Below, piece by piece: positions 35,474 to 46,030 of a stretch of DNA of 64,000 bases. The stretch's first letter is position 1; each line of letters begins with the position of its first letter. The position numbers and the translations under genes are program-made. Source of the DNA: Magnetovibrio sp. (GTDB lineage Bacteria > Pseudomonadota > Alphaproteobacteria > Rhodospirillales_A > JABHCV01); contig PBDF01000015.1 of assembly GCA_002717285.1 (NCBI GenBank), positions 45,755 to 109,754 on the forward strand. The letters run 5' to 3'. Under the pieces are notes generated by a model, which was not told where the DNA came from, did no database searches, and worked only from the letters and a program-made list of their open reading frames with translations.

Positions 35474-37165
35474 TTGGATACAACAAATTTGGATGCGGGC
35501 ATTTGGAAGTCAGCACCAGGCAAGGGTCGAAAAACCCCCAAGGGAAGACAGCTAGAAGATACATCGGTAATACAAATCCGTGAGTTGCTTGGAGAGCGAC
35601 CCCGAGAGGGACATCTACTGATAGAATTTTTGCACCTTATTCAAGACCAATATGGTTATTTATCATTACCGCACATGACAGCCTTGGCTGATGAGTTAAG
35701 ACTAAGCCAAACAGAAGTTTATGAGGTGGCTACATTTTATGCACATTTTGATGTAGTACATGAAGGGGAGGCGCCTCCACCAGCTTTAACAATTCGTGTT
35801 TGTGAGTCTTTGGCTTGCGAGCTCGCTGGCGCACAATCTTTACATAGCGCACTACTCAAAGGACTAGATCCCAAGAAAGTTAGGGTATTAAGAGCGCCGT
35901 GCATGGGGCGTTGCGACACAGCCCCCGCACTCGAAATTGGTCATAATCATATTGACTTTGCGACTAAAGAAAAGGTTGAGTCTGCCATTGCATCAGGTGA
36001 TACACATCCGCATGTAACAAATTATCAGAATCTAGAAGAATACCTCGCTGATGGAGGATACACTAAATTAGAAGAACTAAGAAACGATGGGGATTGGAAG
36101 CTTGTTCAAGATCGTGTAACTCAAAGTGGATTGCGTGGTCTTGGAGGCGCTGGTTTTCCATCCGGGGAAAAATGGGGTTTTGTTCGATCATACGAAGGTC
36201 CAAGGTTCCTAGCAGTAAATGGTGATGAGGGCGAACCCGGAACATTTAAAGATCGCTTTTACTTAGAGCGAACGCCCCATTTGTTCCTCGAGGGAATGTT
36301 AATAGCAGCGTGGGCTGTTGAAGCAGAAACGTGTTTTATATATATGCGAGATGAATACCCTGTTGTCCTTGAAATATTACGTAATGAAATTGCAGCGCTT
36401 GAGGCTTCTGGCCTTGTATCCAAAGGTTATATTGATTTACGCCGGGGGGCGGGTGCGTATATTTGTGGTGAAGAAAGCGCAATGATTGAGTCTATTGAAG
36501 GAAAAAGAGGTTTACCGCGGCACCGTCCACCCTATGTTGCGCAAGTTGGTATTTTTAATCGTCCAACCCTAGTTCATAATATTGAAACGTTATATTGGAT
36601 AGCTAGAATTTGTCGTGAGGGACCTGAAATTTTTTCATCGATTGAAAAAAATGGCCGCCGTGGATTGCGTAGTTTTTCAGTTTCCGGACGTGTTGCCAAA
36701 CCAGGAGTGCATTTGTTACCGTCGGGCTCAACAATTGTTGATATTATTAAAGCAGCTGGTGGAATGGCAGATGGACATGTGTTCAAAGCCTATCAGCCGG
36801 GGGGCCCATCATCAGGTATTTTACCGGCTAAACTAAATGATATACCTCTGGATTTTGATACTTTGCAGCCACATGGCAGTTTTATTGGATCGGCTGCTGT
36901 TGTTGTCCTCTCAGATAAAGACAGAGTTAGGGATGCAGCTCTAAATATGTTACGTTTTTTTGAAAATGAGAGTTGTGGACAATGCACACCGTGCAGAACT
37001 GGATGTAGTAAAGCTGTAAAGCTAATGCAAGAAGATAAATGGGACCAGTTACTTCTCAATGATTTGAGTGACGTGATGCAGGACTCATCTATTTGTGGCT
37101 TAGGTCAGGCTGCGCCAAACCCAATTCGTTTAACCATGAAACATTTTCAAAGTGAGATTAGTTAA
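35474..37165 (+). CDS. NAD-dependent formate dehydrogenase, fused gamma/beta subunit (NuoE-NuoF type)
   Basis: The 563-residue protein fuses two normally separate electron-transfer subunits. Residues 30-180 are a NuoE/FdsG thioredoxin-like [2Fe-2S] domain (VCESLACELAG and APCMGRCDTAP give four Cys). From about residue 210 the NuoF/FdsB part has the FMN/NADH site (LRGLGGAGFPSGEKWGF, VNGDEGEPGTFKDR, GAGAYICGEESAMIESIEG) and the [4Fe-4S] motif ESCGQCTPCRTGC. It would pass electrons from FdsA to NAD+. TTG 35474 has AGGAG nine bases ahead. fdsA follows after eight bases. Confidence 0.92.
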   Translation: MDTTNLDAGIWKSAPGKGRKTPKGRQLEDTSVIQIRELLGERPREGHLLIEFLHLIQDQYGYLSLPHMTALADELRLSQTEVYEVATFYAHFDVVHEGEAPPPALTIRVCESLACELAGAQSLHSALLKGLDPKKVRVLRAPCMGRCDTAPALEIGHNHIDFATKEKVESAIASGDTHPHVTNYQNLEEYLADGGYTKLEELRNDGDWKLVQDRVTQSGLRGLGGAGFPSGEKWGFVRSYEGPRFLAVNGDEGEPGTFKDRFYLERTPHLFLEGMLIAAWAVEAETCFIYMRDEYPVVLEILRNEIAALEASGLVSKGYIDLRRGAGAYICGEESAMIESIEGKRGLPRHRPPYVAQVGIFNRPTLVHNIETLYWIARICREGPEIFSSIEKNGRRGLRSFSVSGRVAKPGVHLLPSGSTIVDIIKAAGGMADGHVFKAYQPGGPSSGILPAKLNDIPLDFDTLQPHGSFIGSAAVVVLSDKDRVRDAALNMLRFFENESCGQCTPCRTGCSKAVKLMQEDKWDQLLLNDLSDVMQDSSICGLGQAAPNPIRLTMKHFQSEIS

Positions 37166-37173
37166 GGTGAATT

Positions 37174-39957
37174 ATGCTTGACTCCGTGCCGCAGAAAAAA
37201 GTGACATTTACTCTCAACGGCAAAGATGTGACTGTCATTGAAGGAACTAGTATTTGGGCGGCGGCAAAGGCTGAAGGTGAACTTATTCCTCATCTTTGTC
37301 ATAAACCTGAGCCAGGTTACCGCTCTGATGGTAATTGTCGTGCGTGTATGGTTGAGATAGAGGGTGAAAGAGCTCTAGTCGCATCTTGTATACGAACCGT
37401 TCAAGAAAATATGGTAGTTCATACCAATACAAATCGTGCTAAAAGATCGCGAGCTTTGGTTGCGGAGCTTCTGGCAGCTGATCAGCCAGCAAAAGCTCAT
37501 GACGCCTCCTCACACTTTAAAGAGATGTTAGAACTCAACGGTATTGGAAAAAGTCGCTTTCCAGCCAAGGATCCCTCGCATGTACCACTTTTAGACGATA
37601 GCCACGTTGCTATGCGGGTAAACTTAGATTCGTGTATCCATTGTAATTTGTGTGTTCGCGCTTGTCGGGAAGTACAAGTTAATGACGTGATAGGTATGTC
37701 AGGAAGAGGCTACGAGGCCCAAATTGTGTTTGACATGGATGACCCGATGGGAAAGTCAACATGTGTTGCTTGTGGTGAATGTGTGCAGGTTTGTCCTACT
37801 GGTGCCTTGATGCCTGCAACAGTTCTGAATGATAACCAAATTGGTGATAGGGCAGACTATGATCGCGAAGTTAAATCAATTTGCCCATATTGTGGAGTTG
37901 GGTGTCAGTTATCTTACAAAATTAAAAACAATAAAATAAAATACGTCGAGGGTGTGAATGGTCCAGCTAATGAAAACCGTTTGTGCGTAAAAGGTCGTTT
38001 TGGATTTGATTATGTACATCATAGTCATCGCCTTACTGCACCATTAATCCGTCGTGATGATGCACCACCCAAAGGTCTTAACGTTGACCCTTCAAACCCA
38101 TTCACACATTTTCGTGAAGCAAGCTGGGAAGAGGCGTTGGACTCAGCTGCAAAAGGTTTGGCTAAAAATAGAGAAATTTCTGGCACCCGCGTAGCTGGAT
38201 TTGGGTCTGCAAAATGCTCAAATGAAGAAGCATACTTATTTCAAAAATTAATACGTCAAGGTTTTGCTCATAACAATGTTGACCATTGCACTCGACTTTG
38301 TCATGCGTCTTCAGTTGCAGCATTAATAGAAAATATTGGTTCTGGTGCGGTAACAGCGACATTCAATGAAATAAAAAATGCTGATGTGGCAATCGTGATT
38401 GGTGCTAATCCAACTGAAAACCATCCAGTTGCAGCGACCTATTTTAAACAATTTGCCAAGCGCGGAGGCAAGCTAATTGTGATGGATCCGAGAGGGCATG
38501 GATTGAAAAGACATGCAACTCATATGTTACAGTTTCGTCCAGGGTCAGACGTTGCGATGCTCAATGCAATTATGAATGTGATAGTTGAAGAAGAGCTTTA
38601 TGACCAACAGTACATAGATGGATATACTGAAAATTGGGATGCTATGAAAGAGCATTTGAAAGATTTTAGTCCAGAAAAAATGTCTGAATTTTGTGGGATT
38701 GATGTTTCGACCCTTCGAGCTGTCGCCCGTGATTTTGCGCGTGCAAAGTCAGCTATGATTTTCTGGGGTATGGGGGTATCTCAGCACATTCATGGAACTG
38801 ATAATTCACGTTGTTTGATTTCTCTCTCGTTGATGTGTGGTCAGGTTGGTCGTCCTGGCACGGGGTTACACCCATTGCGGGGCCAGAATAATGTACAAGG
38901 GGCTTCAGACGCAGGTCTAATCCCAATGTTTCTTCCCGATTATCAAAGTGTTACAGATGATGGTGTTCGATCAGCTTTTAACGAGATCTGGCAATCCGAA
39001 AATATTTTAGGAGAGAAAGGCTTGACAGTTACCGAAATTATGGATGCAGTTCATGATGGTGATATATCGGCAATGTATGTTCTGGGTGAAAATCCTGCAA
39101 TGTCAGACCCGGATGTTGAACATGCCCGTGATGCATTGTCTAAGCTTGATCATCTAGTGGTACAAGATGTTTTCCTTACTGAGACTGCGAATTATGCAGA
39201 CGTTATTTTACCAGCCTCGGCATGGGCAGAAAAAACAGGAACAGTTACAAACACTAATAGACAGGTTCAGATGGGCCGACCTGCAATTGCGCCCCCTGGC
39301 CAAGCTAAAGAGGATTGGTGGATTACAGTAGAACTCGCTAAAAGATTAGGCCTTAATTGGACATACACTCATCCAAGAGAAGTATTTTCTGAAATGAAAC
39401 GTTCAATGAAGTCATTAAATAATATCTCTTGGGAGCGTTTGGAAAAAGAAGATGTCGTTGCATATCCCTCTTTAAATGAGACTGACCCGGGTCAGGCAAT
39501 CGTATTTGGGGATGGTTTCCCCCGTGCGGACGGTAGGGCGCGCTTTACTCCCGCAAAAATAATTGCCCCTGCGGAGACGCCAGATGTAGATTACCCACTA
39601 ATACTTACTACTGGGCGCCAGCTTGAACATTGGCATACTGGTTCAATGACGCGTAGAGCACATGTTCTTGATACTGTTGAGCCACAAGCAAATGCATCAC
39701 TTAATCCAAGAACAATGAAAATAAATGGTATTACGGCAGGGGACATGATAACCATAGAAACTCGCCGTGGTTCAATTTCTATTATGGCACGTGCAGACAG
39801 AGCAATATCTGAGGATATGATTTTTGTCCCATTTGCCTACGTTGAGGCTGCCGCAAATATCCTTACAAATCCACAGGTTGATCCCTATGGTAAAATACCG
39901 GAATTTAAATTTGCTGCATGCAGAATAACTAAGGTCAACGTTGTGGCAGCACAATAA
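37174..39957 (+). CDS. fdsA: NAD-dependent formate dehydrogenase alpha subunit (molybdopterin)
   Basis: The 927-residue catalytic subunit oxidises formate to CO2. It starts with a NuoG-like [2Fe-2S] domain (CHKPEPGYRSDGNCRACMVEI), then ferredoxin-type CIHCNLCVRACREV and CVACGECVQVCPTG clusters. The molybdopterin domain opens with CPYCGVGCQLSY. The active-site ligand is Cys in HCTRLCHASSV, so no selenocysteine is needed. A GTGLHPLRGQNNVQGASD loop and a C-terminal pterin-binding domain (TTGRQLEHWHTGSMTRR) complete it. It is cytoplasmic. The accessory genes fdsC/fdhD and fdsD are not adjacent. Confidence 0.94.
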   Translation: MLDSVPQKKVTFTLNGKDVTVIEGTSIWAAAKAEGELIPHLCHKPEPGYRSDGNCRACMVEIEGERALVASCIRTVQENMVVHTNTNRAKRSRALVAELLAADQPAKAHDASSHFKEMLELNGIGKSRFPAKDPSHVPLLDDSHVAMRVNLDSCIHCNLCVRACREVQVNDVIGMSGRGYEAQIVFDMDDPMGKSTCVACGECVQVCPTGALMPATVLNDNQIGDRADYDREVKSICPYCGVGCQLSYKIKNNKIKYVEGVNGPANENRLCVKGRFGFDYVHHSHRLTAPLIRRDDAPPKGLNVDPSNPFTHFREASWEEALDSAAKGLAKNREISGTRVAGFGSAKCSNEEAYLFQKLIRQGFAHNNVDHCTRLCHASSVAALIENIGSGAVTATFNEIKNADVAIVIGANPTENHPVAATYFKQFAKRGGKLIVMDPRGHGLKRHATHMLQFRPGSDVAMLNAIMNVIVEEELYDQQYIDGYTENWDAMKEHLKDFSPEKMSEFCGIDVSTLRAVARDFARAKSAMIFWGMGVSQHIHGTDNSRCLISLSLMCGQVGRPGTGLHPLRGQNNVQGASDAGLIPMFLPDYQSVTDDGVRSAFNEIWQSENILGEKGLTVTEIMDAVHDGDISAMYVLGENPAMSDPDVEHARDALSKLDHLVVQDVFLTETANYADVILPASAWAEKTGTVTNTNRQVQMGRPAIAPPGQAKEDWWITVELAKRLGLNWTYTHPREVFSEMKRSMKSLNNISWERLEKEDVVAYPSLNETDPGQAIVFGDGFPRADGRARFTPAKIIAPAETPDVDYPLILTTGRQLEHWHTGSMTRRAHVLDTVEPQANASLNPRTMKINGITAGDMITIETRRGSISIMARADRAISEDMIFVPFAYVEAAANILTNPQVDPYGKIPEFKFAACRITKVNVVAAQ

Positions 39958-40002
39958 ACAACCTAAACAAAAAATTTATTTAATGACTGGAAAAATATAA
40001 CT

Positions 40003-41178
40003 ATGTCAAAGTTGGTAGCACCACACGGTGGAGAAGATCTTAAGTCCCTGCTGGTTCCGGAAAGTGAGCGTGCAGCTGAACTGAAGAGAGCTGAAACCTT
40101 GAAACAGGTTCACATGACATCAAGGGAAACTTCAGATGTTTTGATGTTTGCAATGGCAGCCTATACACCATTAAATGGTTTTATGGATGAAGCTGACTGG
40201 AGAGGGGTCTGCTCTGATATGAGACTGTCCAATGGGACTTTTTGGCCCATACCTATAACCCTTTCGACAACCGAAGAGATTGCAAACAATATTACAAATC
40301 ATGAAGAAATTGCCCTTGTTGACTCGGAAAGTGACAAAATTATGGCTCTCATGCACGTTAGTGATAAATTTGGCATAGATAAGAATTTTGAGTGTCAAAA
40401 TGTTTACGCAACTTTGGAAGAGGCACATCCAGGCGTTGCCAAGGTGATGGAGCAAAAAGAGGTGAACCTTGGCGGTTCTTTGCGGGTACTAAGAGAAGGT
40501 ATATATAAAGAGCAGTTCCCGAACCTGCATTTTAACTGCGCGGAAGCTAGAGCTTTGTTTGATGCACGTGGTTGGTCTAGGGTCGCAGCTTTTCAAACGC
40601 GGAATCCAATGCATCGTTCCCACGAACACCTTGCCAAAATTGCCATAGAAATCACAGATGGTGTTTTTATTCATCAAGTTCTTGGAAAGCTTAAAGTTGG
40701 TGACATTCCAGCCGAAACCCGTACCAGAGCAATTCAGGCTATGATTGATAATTACTTCGTTGAGGGCACAGTGATTCAAGGAGGTTATCCTATTGAAATG
40801 CGTTATGCGGGTCCACGTGAAGCTTTACTCCACGCACTTGTTCGACAGAATTTTGGTTGTTCCCACCTCATAGTTGGGCGTGATCACGCTGGTGTTGGAG
40901 ATTATTACGGGCCTTTCGATGCACACCACATATTTGATACTCTTTGGGATGGAGCACTTAAGACTCAGGCTCTGAAAATAGATATTGCTTTTTATAGTTA
41001 TTTATGCGGTGGCATGGCCACAGGGCGAACTTGTCCTTCTGACGAGAGCCAGAGATTAAATATTTCTGGAACTCGACTGAGGGAAATGCTGGTGAATGGC
41101 GAAGAAATCCCAGAGGAGTTTAGTCGTCCTGAGGTGGTTAGAGTACTTCAGGAGTTTTACGCAAACGAAGACTTATAG
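40003..41178 (+). CDS. sat: Sulfate adenylyltransferase Sat (ATP sulfurylase)
   Basis: The 391-residue protein matches homo-oligomeric ATP sulfurylase. Key motifs are FQTRNPMHRSHEHLAKIAIE near residue 197 (QXRNPXHXXHE), LVRQNFGCSHLIVGRDHAGVGDYYGPFDA and NISGTRLREML. It makes APS from sulfate and ATP, or runs in reverse in sulfur oxidisers. There is no APS kinase domain and no apr or sox genes nearby, so direction is open. It follows fdsA by 45 bases and is convergent with fhs, two bases apart. Confidence 0.94.
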   Translation: MSKLVAPHGGEDLKSLLVPESERAAELKRAETLKQVHMTSRETSDVLMFAMAAYTPLNGFMDEADWRGVCSDMRLSNGTFWPIPITLSTTEEIANNITNHEEIALVDSESDKIMALMHVSDKFGIDKNFECQNVYATLEEAHPGVAKVMEQKEVNLGGSLRVLREGIYKEQFPNLHFNCAEARALFDARGWSRVAAFQTRNPMHRSHEHLAKIAIEITDGVFIHQVLGKLKVGDIPAETRTRAIQAMIDNYFVEGTVIQGGYPIEMRYAGPREALLHALVRQNFGCSHLIVGRDHAGVGDYYGPFDAHHIFDTLWDGALKTQALKIDIAFYSYLCGGMATGRTCPSDESQRLNISGTRLREMLVNGEEIPEEFSRPEVVRVLQEFYANEDL

Positions 41179-41180
41179 GA

Positions 41181-42848
41181 TTAAAACAGGCCGTCTATTA
41201 CTCCTTCACTATTGAGTGCAATTGAGTTGGCTGCTGGGATGCTTGGTAGACCTGGCATGGTCATTATTTCGCCACACACTACTACCACAAATCCTGCACC
41301 AGCAGATAGCCTTACTTCACGTACAGAAAGAACGTGGCCGGAAGGTGCGCCCTTGAGCTCGGGATTTGTTGAAAAACTATATTGGGTCTTAGCCATACAA
41401 ACAGGTAAATGACCATATCCTGTATTTTGGAGTTCATCGAATTGATCACGTACTTTCTTGTCCGCAACGACATCCTCCGCTCCATAAAGCTTTGTTGCCA
41501 CCGCTCTTACTTTTTCCCACAAAGGTAGAGAATCTTCATAAAGTGGTTTGAGCTGACTAGTGCATTCATCAGCCATCCTTGCAACGTACTCGGCTAGCTT
41601 TGTAGTGCCTTTTGAACCATCAGCCCAGTGGGTGCAATCGATGACTTCAACTCCCAGACCATCAACACCATTACGAACGGCTTCAACTTCTGCATCTGTA
41701 TCAGAGGAAAACCGATTAACTGCAACTACTACTGGAATACCAAAGGACTTGACGTTGTGAATATGACGATGGAGGTTTTCACAGCCCTCAGTAACAGCAT
41801 TAACATTTTCCGTACCAAGATCGCCCTTCTCGACACCACCATGCATTTTTAATGCACGTATGGTTGCCACGATGACGTTCGCACTTGGGCTGAGGCCTGC
41901 CAGTCGACACTTGATGTTAAAGAATTTTTCTGCTCCAAGGTCGGCTCCAAACCCCGCTTCTGTGACAACATAATCAGCAAGTTTAAGTGCCGTGCGAGTG
42001 GCGATAACTGAGTTACACCCATGCGCAATGTTAGCAAAGGGGCCACCGTGAATAAAAGCTGGATTATTCTCTAGGGTCTGCACCAAGTTTGGTTGAAGTG
42101 CGTCTTTCAAGAGAACAGTCATTGGCCCTTGAGCTTTTAGATCTGATGCGAGTATTGGTTCACGGTTACGCTTGTAGCCAACGACAATACGTCCAATACG
42201 CTCTTCTAAATCAGCGAGATCTTTTGCTAGACAAAAAATAGCCATAATTTCCGAGGCAACGGTGATATCAAAACCACTTTCTCGAGGAAAACCATTGGCC
42301 ACACCGCCAAGGGACGTTACAATGCTCCTTAAAGCACGGTCATTCATATCTACAACCCTACGCCATGTTACTCGGCGAGTGTCAAATTCAAGTTTGTTGC
42401 CCCAGTAAATATGGTTATCAATTAATGCAGACAACAAATTATGAGTTACGCTTATGGCGTGAAAATCTACAGTAAAATGTAAATTTATGTCCTCCATTGG
42501 AACAACTTGGGCGTACCCTCCACCAGCAGCGCCACCTTTCATGCCGAAACAGGGACCAAGTGAGGGTTCACGAACACAAATTGTTGCCTTTTTCCCAATC
42601 TTGTTTAGACCATCACCAAGCCCAACGGTTGTTGTCGTCTTACCTTCACCAGCTGGTGTTGGTGTGATTGCAGTTACTAGTATTAACTTGCCATCAGGCT
42701 TACCTTCTAGTGACTTTATGAAATCGTATGACAGCTTCGCTTTTGTTGGGCCAAAATGATGCAGCTGATCTCTTGGTATGTCTAGTTGAGCACCTATTTC
42801 CTCAATAGGCTTCATAGTCGCTTTACGTGCAATTTCTATATCGGACAC
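41181..42848 (-). CDS. fhs: Formate--tetrahydrofolate ligase Fhs
   Basis: Fhs makes 10-formyltetrahydrofolate from formate, ATP and THF. The 555-residue protein has [27 protein letters not shown] (ATP loop) near residue 60, [37 protein letters not shown] HFTVDFHAI, and [21 protein letters not shown]. The length is normal. With folD upstream and formate dehydrogenase on the other strand, it links formate to the folate C1 pool. Confidence 0.96.
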   Translation of the reverse strand: MSDIEIARKATMKPIEEIGAQLDIPRDQLHHFGPTKAKLSYDFIKSLEGKPDGKLILVTAITPTPAGEGKTTTTVGLGDGLNKIGKKATICVREPSLGPCFGMKGGAAGGGYAQVVPMEDINLHFTVDFHAISVTHNLLSALIDNHIYWGNKLEFDTRRVTWRRVVDMNDRALRSIVTSLGGVANGFPRESGFDITVASEIMAIFCLAKDLADLEERIGRIVVGYKRNREPILASDLKAQGPMTVLLKDALQPNLVQTLENNPAFIHGGPFANIAHGCNSVIATRTALKLADYVVTEAGFGADLGAEKFFNIKCRLAGLSPSANVIVATIRALKMHGGVEKGDLGTENVNAVTEGCENLHRHIHNVKSFGIPVVVAVNRFSSDTDAEVEAVRNGVDGLGVEVIDCTHWADGSKGTTKLAEYVARMADECTSQLKPLYEDSLPLWEKVRAVATKLYGAEDVVADKKVRDQFDELQNTGYGHLPVCMAKTQYSFSTNPELKGAPSGHVLSVREVRLSAGAGFVVVVCGEIMTMPGLPSIPAANSIALNSEGVIDGLF

Positions 42849-42895
42849 TTTTTTTCCTCGGCTCGGTTGTTAAATATAATTTGTTAATTTTGATT

Positions 42896-43795
42896 CTAAA
42901 CTTCAGGAACCTTAAGACCATGTTGCAGACAAGTAGCTGCTAGGGTGTTTCTAAGTAAACATGCAATAGTCATTGGCCCCACACCTCCTGGTACAGGGGT
43001 AATTGCACCTGCTATCTTGGCTGCACTAGTAAAATCTACATCGCCAACCAGTCTTGTTTTGCCGGCACCTTTTTCAGGTGCATCAATACGGTTAATACCC
43101 ACATCAATGACGGTTGCCCCTGGTTTTATCCAATCGCCAGGAATCATCTGTGGACGCCCGACTGCTGCAACTAGTATATCAGCTTGACGGCATTCATTTG
43201 CTAAGTCTTTTGTTCGCGAATGGGCGATGGTGACAGTACAACTTTGTGATAGAAGTAATTGAGCCATGGGTTTTCCAACAATATTTGAGCGACCCAATAC
43301 TAGTGCCTTTAACCCTGAAAGATCACCCAATCTGTCTTTTAACATCATGAGGCAACCCAGCGGAGTGCAGGGTACTATAGCATTTGCATCTCCTGTTCCA
43401 AGGCGACCAACATTAACTAGGTGAAAACCATCTACATCCTTGTTGGGGTTGATAGCCTCCAACACGGCAGCTTCATTTATGTGTTTGGGAAGTGGCAGTT
43501 GAACTAATATTCCATTAACGTTCTCATCAGCATTTAGCTCATCAATTAACTCAAGAAGTGTGTTTTGTGTAATATCACTTTCGAACCTTCGTTCGAAGGA
43601 ATTCATACCAACTTCTAATGTCTGTTTCCCTTTGTTATGAACATAGACTTGAGACGCGGGATCTTCTCCAACTAGTACAACGGCAAGACCAGGTGTTATA
43701 TTATGATTTTTTTTAAGGTGGATGACTTCCTCTTTAATTCGTTCACGTAATCCTATAGAAAAAGCTTTACCATCGATAAGTGTCACATCACTCAT
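42896..43795 (-). CDS. folD: Bifunctional methylenetetrahydrofolate dehydrogenase/cyclohydrolase FolD
   Basis: FolD interconverts methylene-, methenyl- and formyl-THF using NADP. The 299-residue protein has [18 protein letters not shown] (catalytic Lys in YVxxK), [14 protein letters not shown], the nucleotide motif [16 protein letters not shown] and the C-terminal [18 protein letters not shown]. It is the first gene of a folD-fhs operon, 47 bases apart. The upstream 500 bases carry its promoter. Confidence 0.96.
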   Translation of the reverse strand: MSDVTLIDGKAFSIGLRERIKEEVIHLKKNHNITPGLAVVLVGEDPASQVYVHNKGKQTLEVGMNSFERRFESDITQNTLLELIDELNADENVNGILVQLPLPKHINEAAVLEAINPNKDVDGFHLVNVGRLGTGDANAIVPCTPLGCLMMLKDRLGDLSGLKALVLGRSNIVGKPMAQLLLSQSCTVTIAHSRTKDLANECRQADILVAAVGRPQMIPGDWIKPGATVIDVGINRIDAPEKGAGKTRLVGDVDFTSAAKIAGAITPVPGGVGPMTIACLLRNTLAATCLQHGLKVPEV

Positions 43796-44293
43796 AACTA
43801 AGTATTTTCCCTATCCTTAACATAAAAAAAATCAAACATTTTTTTTGTTTCACATATGTTTAACTTTTGTGGGGATACAAATAAAGGCACTCACAAAAAA
43901 GTGAATTTTTTAAGGTATTTTGATGCTGTGGCTACTGATACAGCCAATTCATCTTGATAATTATTAGTCTTCTATCAAAAGAACAATTCACTATCAACAC
44001 ATTGATATGAAGTTTATTATTTATTTTCTAATGATGTAATATTATTATTATTTTTAATTGTTATTAGTAATTATTGTTCAATATACATAAAAATTTCTTT
44101 ATAATCTATAAAACAGTATTGCCATATCTATCCTAGTGCTTTTTTAAAATATTTTTTTAATATCTGTTAACATTAACATTTAATTGATTTTAAAATTTGT
44201 TGACTAAATTTTTTTTGGAAAATACCTTGATGTTTCTCGCTAATTTATCCCACAAACGGACACCTTTTTAGGAGGCTACTAGCAAGGTATTTG
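43796..44293. other. Very AT-rich intergenic region with inverted repeat
   Basis: About 500 bases with long A and T runs separate folD and msrA. No frame or RNA gene is seen. A small stem TCAC-A6-GTGA followed by ATTTTTT lies near 43891-43910. A 10-bp inverted repeat AAATACCTTG (44220-44229) / CAAGGTATTT (44283-44292) flanks a 53-base loop that ends against the msrA stop; it may stabilise or end transcripts. Confidence 0.4.
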
Positions 44294-44740
44294 TTAACGT
44301 TGCTTTTCAATATACTGTTGGTGGTACTCCTCGGCCTTATAAAAAGTTGATGTTGGTTTAATTTCGGTGACGATTGGCTTAGACCACAAGCCTTGATTTG
44401 ATTTAATAGAGGCTTCAGCACATTTTTTTTGTTCTTCGTCGTGAAAAAAAATAGCTGAGCGATACTGGGTGCCTACATCCAAGCCTTGCCTATTAAGAGT
44501 TGTGGGGTTGTGACAAGCCCAGAATGTATTGAGCAAGTCTTCATATGAAACTATGTCTGGATCATAAATAAGTTCAACAACCTCCGCATGTCCGGTCTTG
44601 CCGGTACAGACATCTTCATAGCTTGGATTATCAAAACTACCGCCTTGATACCCGACTGTTGAGGATTGTATACCGTTTATCCTTCTGAAAGTTGCCTCGA
44701 CACCCCAAAAACAGCCTGCTGCAAAAGTTGCTTTTTTCAT
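44294..44740 (-). CDS. msrA: Peptide-methionine (S)-S-oxide reductase MsrA
   Basis: The 148-residue protein carries the catalytic GCFWG motif at residues 9-13, [27 protein letters not shown] and EEYHQQY at the end, all standard MsrA. It repairs oxidised methionine with thioredoxin. No signal peptide is present, so it is cytoplasmic. Confidence 0.96.
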   Translation of the reverse strand: MKKATFAAGCFWGVEATFRRINGIQSSTVGYQGGSFDNPSYEDVCTGKTGHAEVVELIYDPDIVSYEDLLNTFWACHNPTTLNRQGLDVGTQYRSAIFFHDEEQKKCAEASIKSNQGLWSKPIVTEIKPTSTFYKAEEYHQQYIEKQR

Positions 44741-44901
44741 TTTTTACTCCTGACTAAAAGTAACTACATTACGTTTATAAATATGTAGTTATGACTTATC
44801 TCTGCGTCCACCCCAAAAAATAATCACGTAGACCAAAGCTTACTTGCGTTGGGATGGTTTACCAGCGATAACTCAGTACTAAAGTTGATTGGAGGTTATT
44901 T

Positions 44902-45864
44902 ATGCCGAATAAGAAAAAAATTCTAATAACGCGAAAGTTACCTGTTGCAGTTACAAACCGTGCGAAAGTTACCTATGAAACTACACTTAATAACGATGAC
45001 GTGCCATATGGTGCGGATCAAATGATTGAGTTCTCCCAAGATAAGGATGCAGTGTTATGTACACTTACGAATGACATGTCGCGTGGCGTAATTGAACGAC
45101 TACCGGAGAGTATTAGGGCTATAGCTACGTTTTCAGTTGGATATGAGCATATTGACCTTGAGGCTGCTAAAGAACGAGGAATTATAGTAACTAACACTCC
45201 GGGCGTTCTGACGGAGGCAACGGCGGATATAGCAATGTTGCTAATTTTGGGTGCTTCAAGGCGAGCACGTGAAGGTGCTGAAATGATTACAAGCGAGTGG
45301 AGCGGCTGGACTCCAACCCAGTTGATGGGACTCTCAATGCAAGAAAAACGTCTTGGTATTCTTGGCATGGGGGATATTGGCAGAGCTTGTGCCCTGCGTG
45401 CACGGGCATTTGGAATGAAAATTCACTACCATAATCGAACCCGTTTAAGCCCGGAACTTGAAGAGGGTGCAACTTATCATGAGACGCCAGAAGAGTTGTT
45501 GAAAGTTAGTGATTTTCTTTCTCTGCATTGCCCTTTAGCACCTGATACTAAGTATTTTTTAAATGAAGACCGTATTGCATTACTGCCTGAAAATTCAGTA
45601 GTGATAAATACAGCACGAGGCCCAATAGTAGACGATGAAGCTTTGATAGAAGCCCTCAAATCAGGCCGTGTTGCTGCAGCAGGACTGGATGTATTTGACG
45701 GGGAGCCAAAGCTAAATCCTGGTTACTGGAACTGCAAAAATGCTTTTTTACTACCTCATCTTGGTAGTGCAACAGTCGAAACACGAAATGCTATGGGTTT
45801 CACGGCTCTTGATAATTTGGATGCCGTTTTTGCTGGAGAAGAACCACCAAACAAACTCGTTTAA
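44902..45864 (+). CDS. D-2-hydroxyacid dehydrogenase (glyoxylate/hydroxypyruvate reductase type)
   Basis: The 320-residue protein has the NAD(P) fold motif LGILGMGDIGRACALRARAFG near residue 155. The catalytic residues are Arg in INTARGPIVDDEALIEALKSG, Glu in LDVFDGEP and His in LLPHLGSATVETR. The overall pattern is that of glyoxylate/hydroxypyruvate reductases. GGAGG lies nine bases ahead of ATG 44902. The gene stands alone and is divergent from msrA. Confidence 0.92.
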   Translation: MPNKKKILITRKLPVAVTNRAKVTYETTLNNDDVPYGADQMIEFSQDKDAVLCTLTNDMSRGVIERLPESIRAIATFSVGYEHIDLEAAKERGIIVTNTPGVLTEATADIAMLLILGASRRAREGAEMITSEWSGWTPTQLMGLSMQEKRLGILGMGDIGRACALRARAFGMKIHYHNRTRLSPELEEGATYHETPEELLKVSDFLSLHCPLAPDTKYFLNEDRIALLPENSVVINTARGPIVDDEALIEALKSGRVAAAGLDVFDGEPKLNPGYWNCKNAFLLPHLGSATVETRNAMGFTALDNLDAVFAGEEPPNKLV

Positions 45865-45980
45865 AATAAGCTCCCGGTAGCTGCACTTTAATGAGTCATT
45901 TAGGTTCTGTTCACAACTGAAAACGGAAAAAGAAAATAGGTTTTATTAATATCCTAGTCTGCCTGAAGCATTTTTAAAAA

Positions 45981-46007
45981 AAACCCGGAGAGTCATGCTC
46001 CGGGTTT
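45981..46007 (-). terminator. Rho-independent terminator
   Basis: AAACCCGGAG and CTCCGGGTTT form a perfect 10-bp stem with a 7-base loop. On the minus strand a run of T follows directly. It lies 24 bases past the end of the Bax-inhibitor gene and so ends that transcript; read from the other strand it lies behind the dehydrogenase gene but has no T run. Confidence 0.88.
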
Positions 46008-46030
46008 CTAGTAATAACTTAAAGTTTAAT

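Noticed and set aside
43861..44160. A/T-rich stretch as an origin or CRISPR leader
   Set aside because: No DnaA-box cluster, iteron or regularly spaced repeat is seen; it is just AT-rich intergenic DNA.
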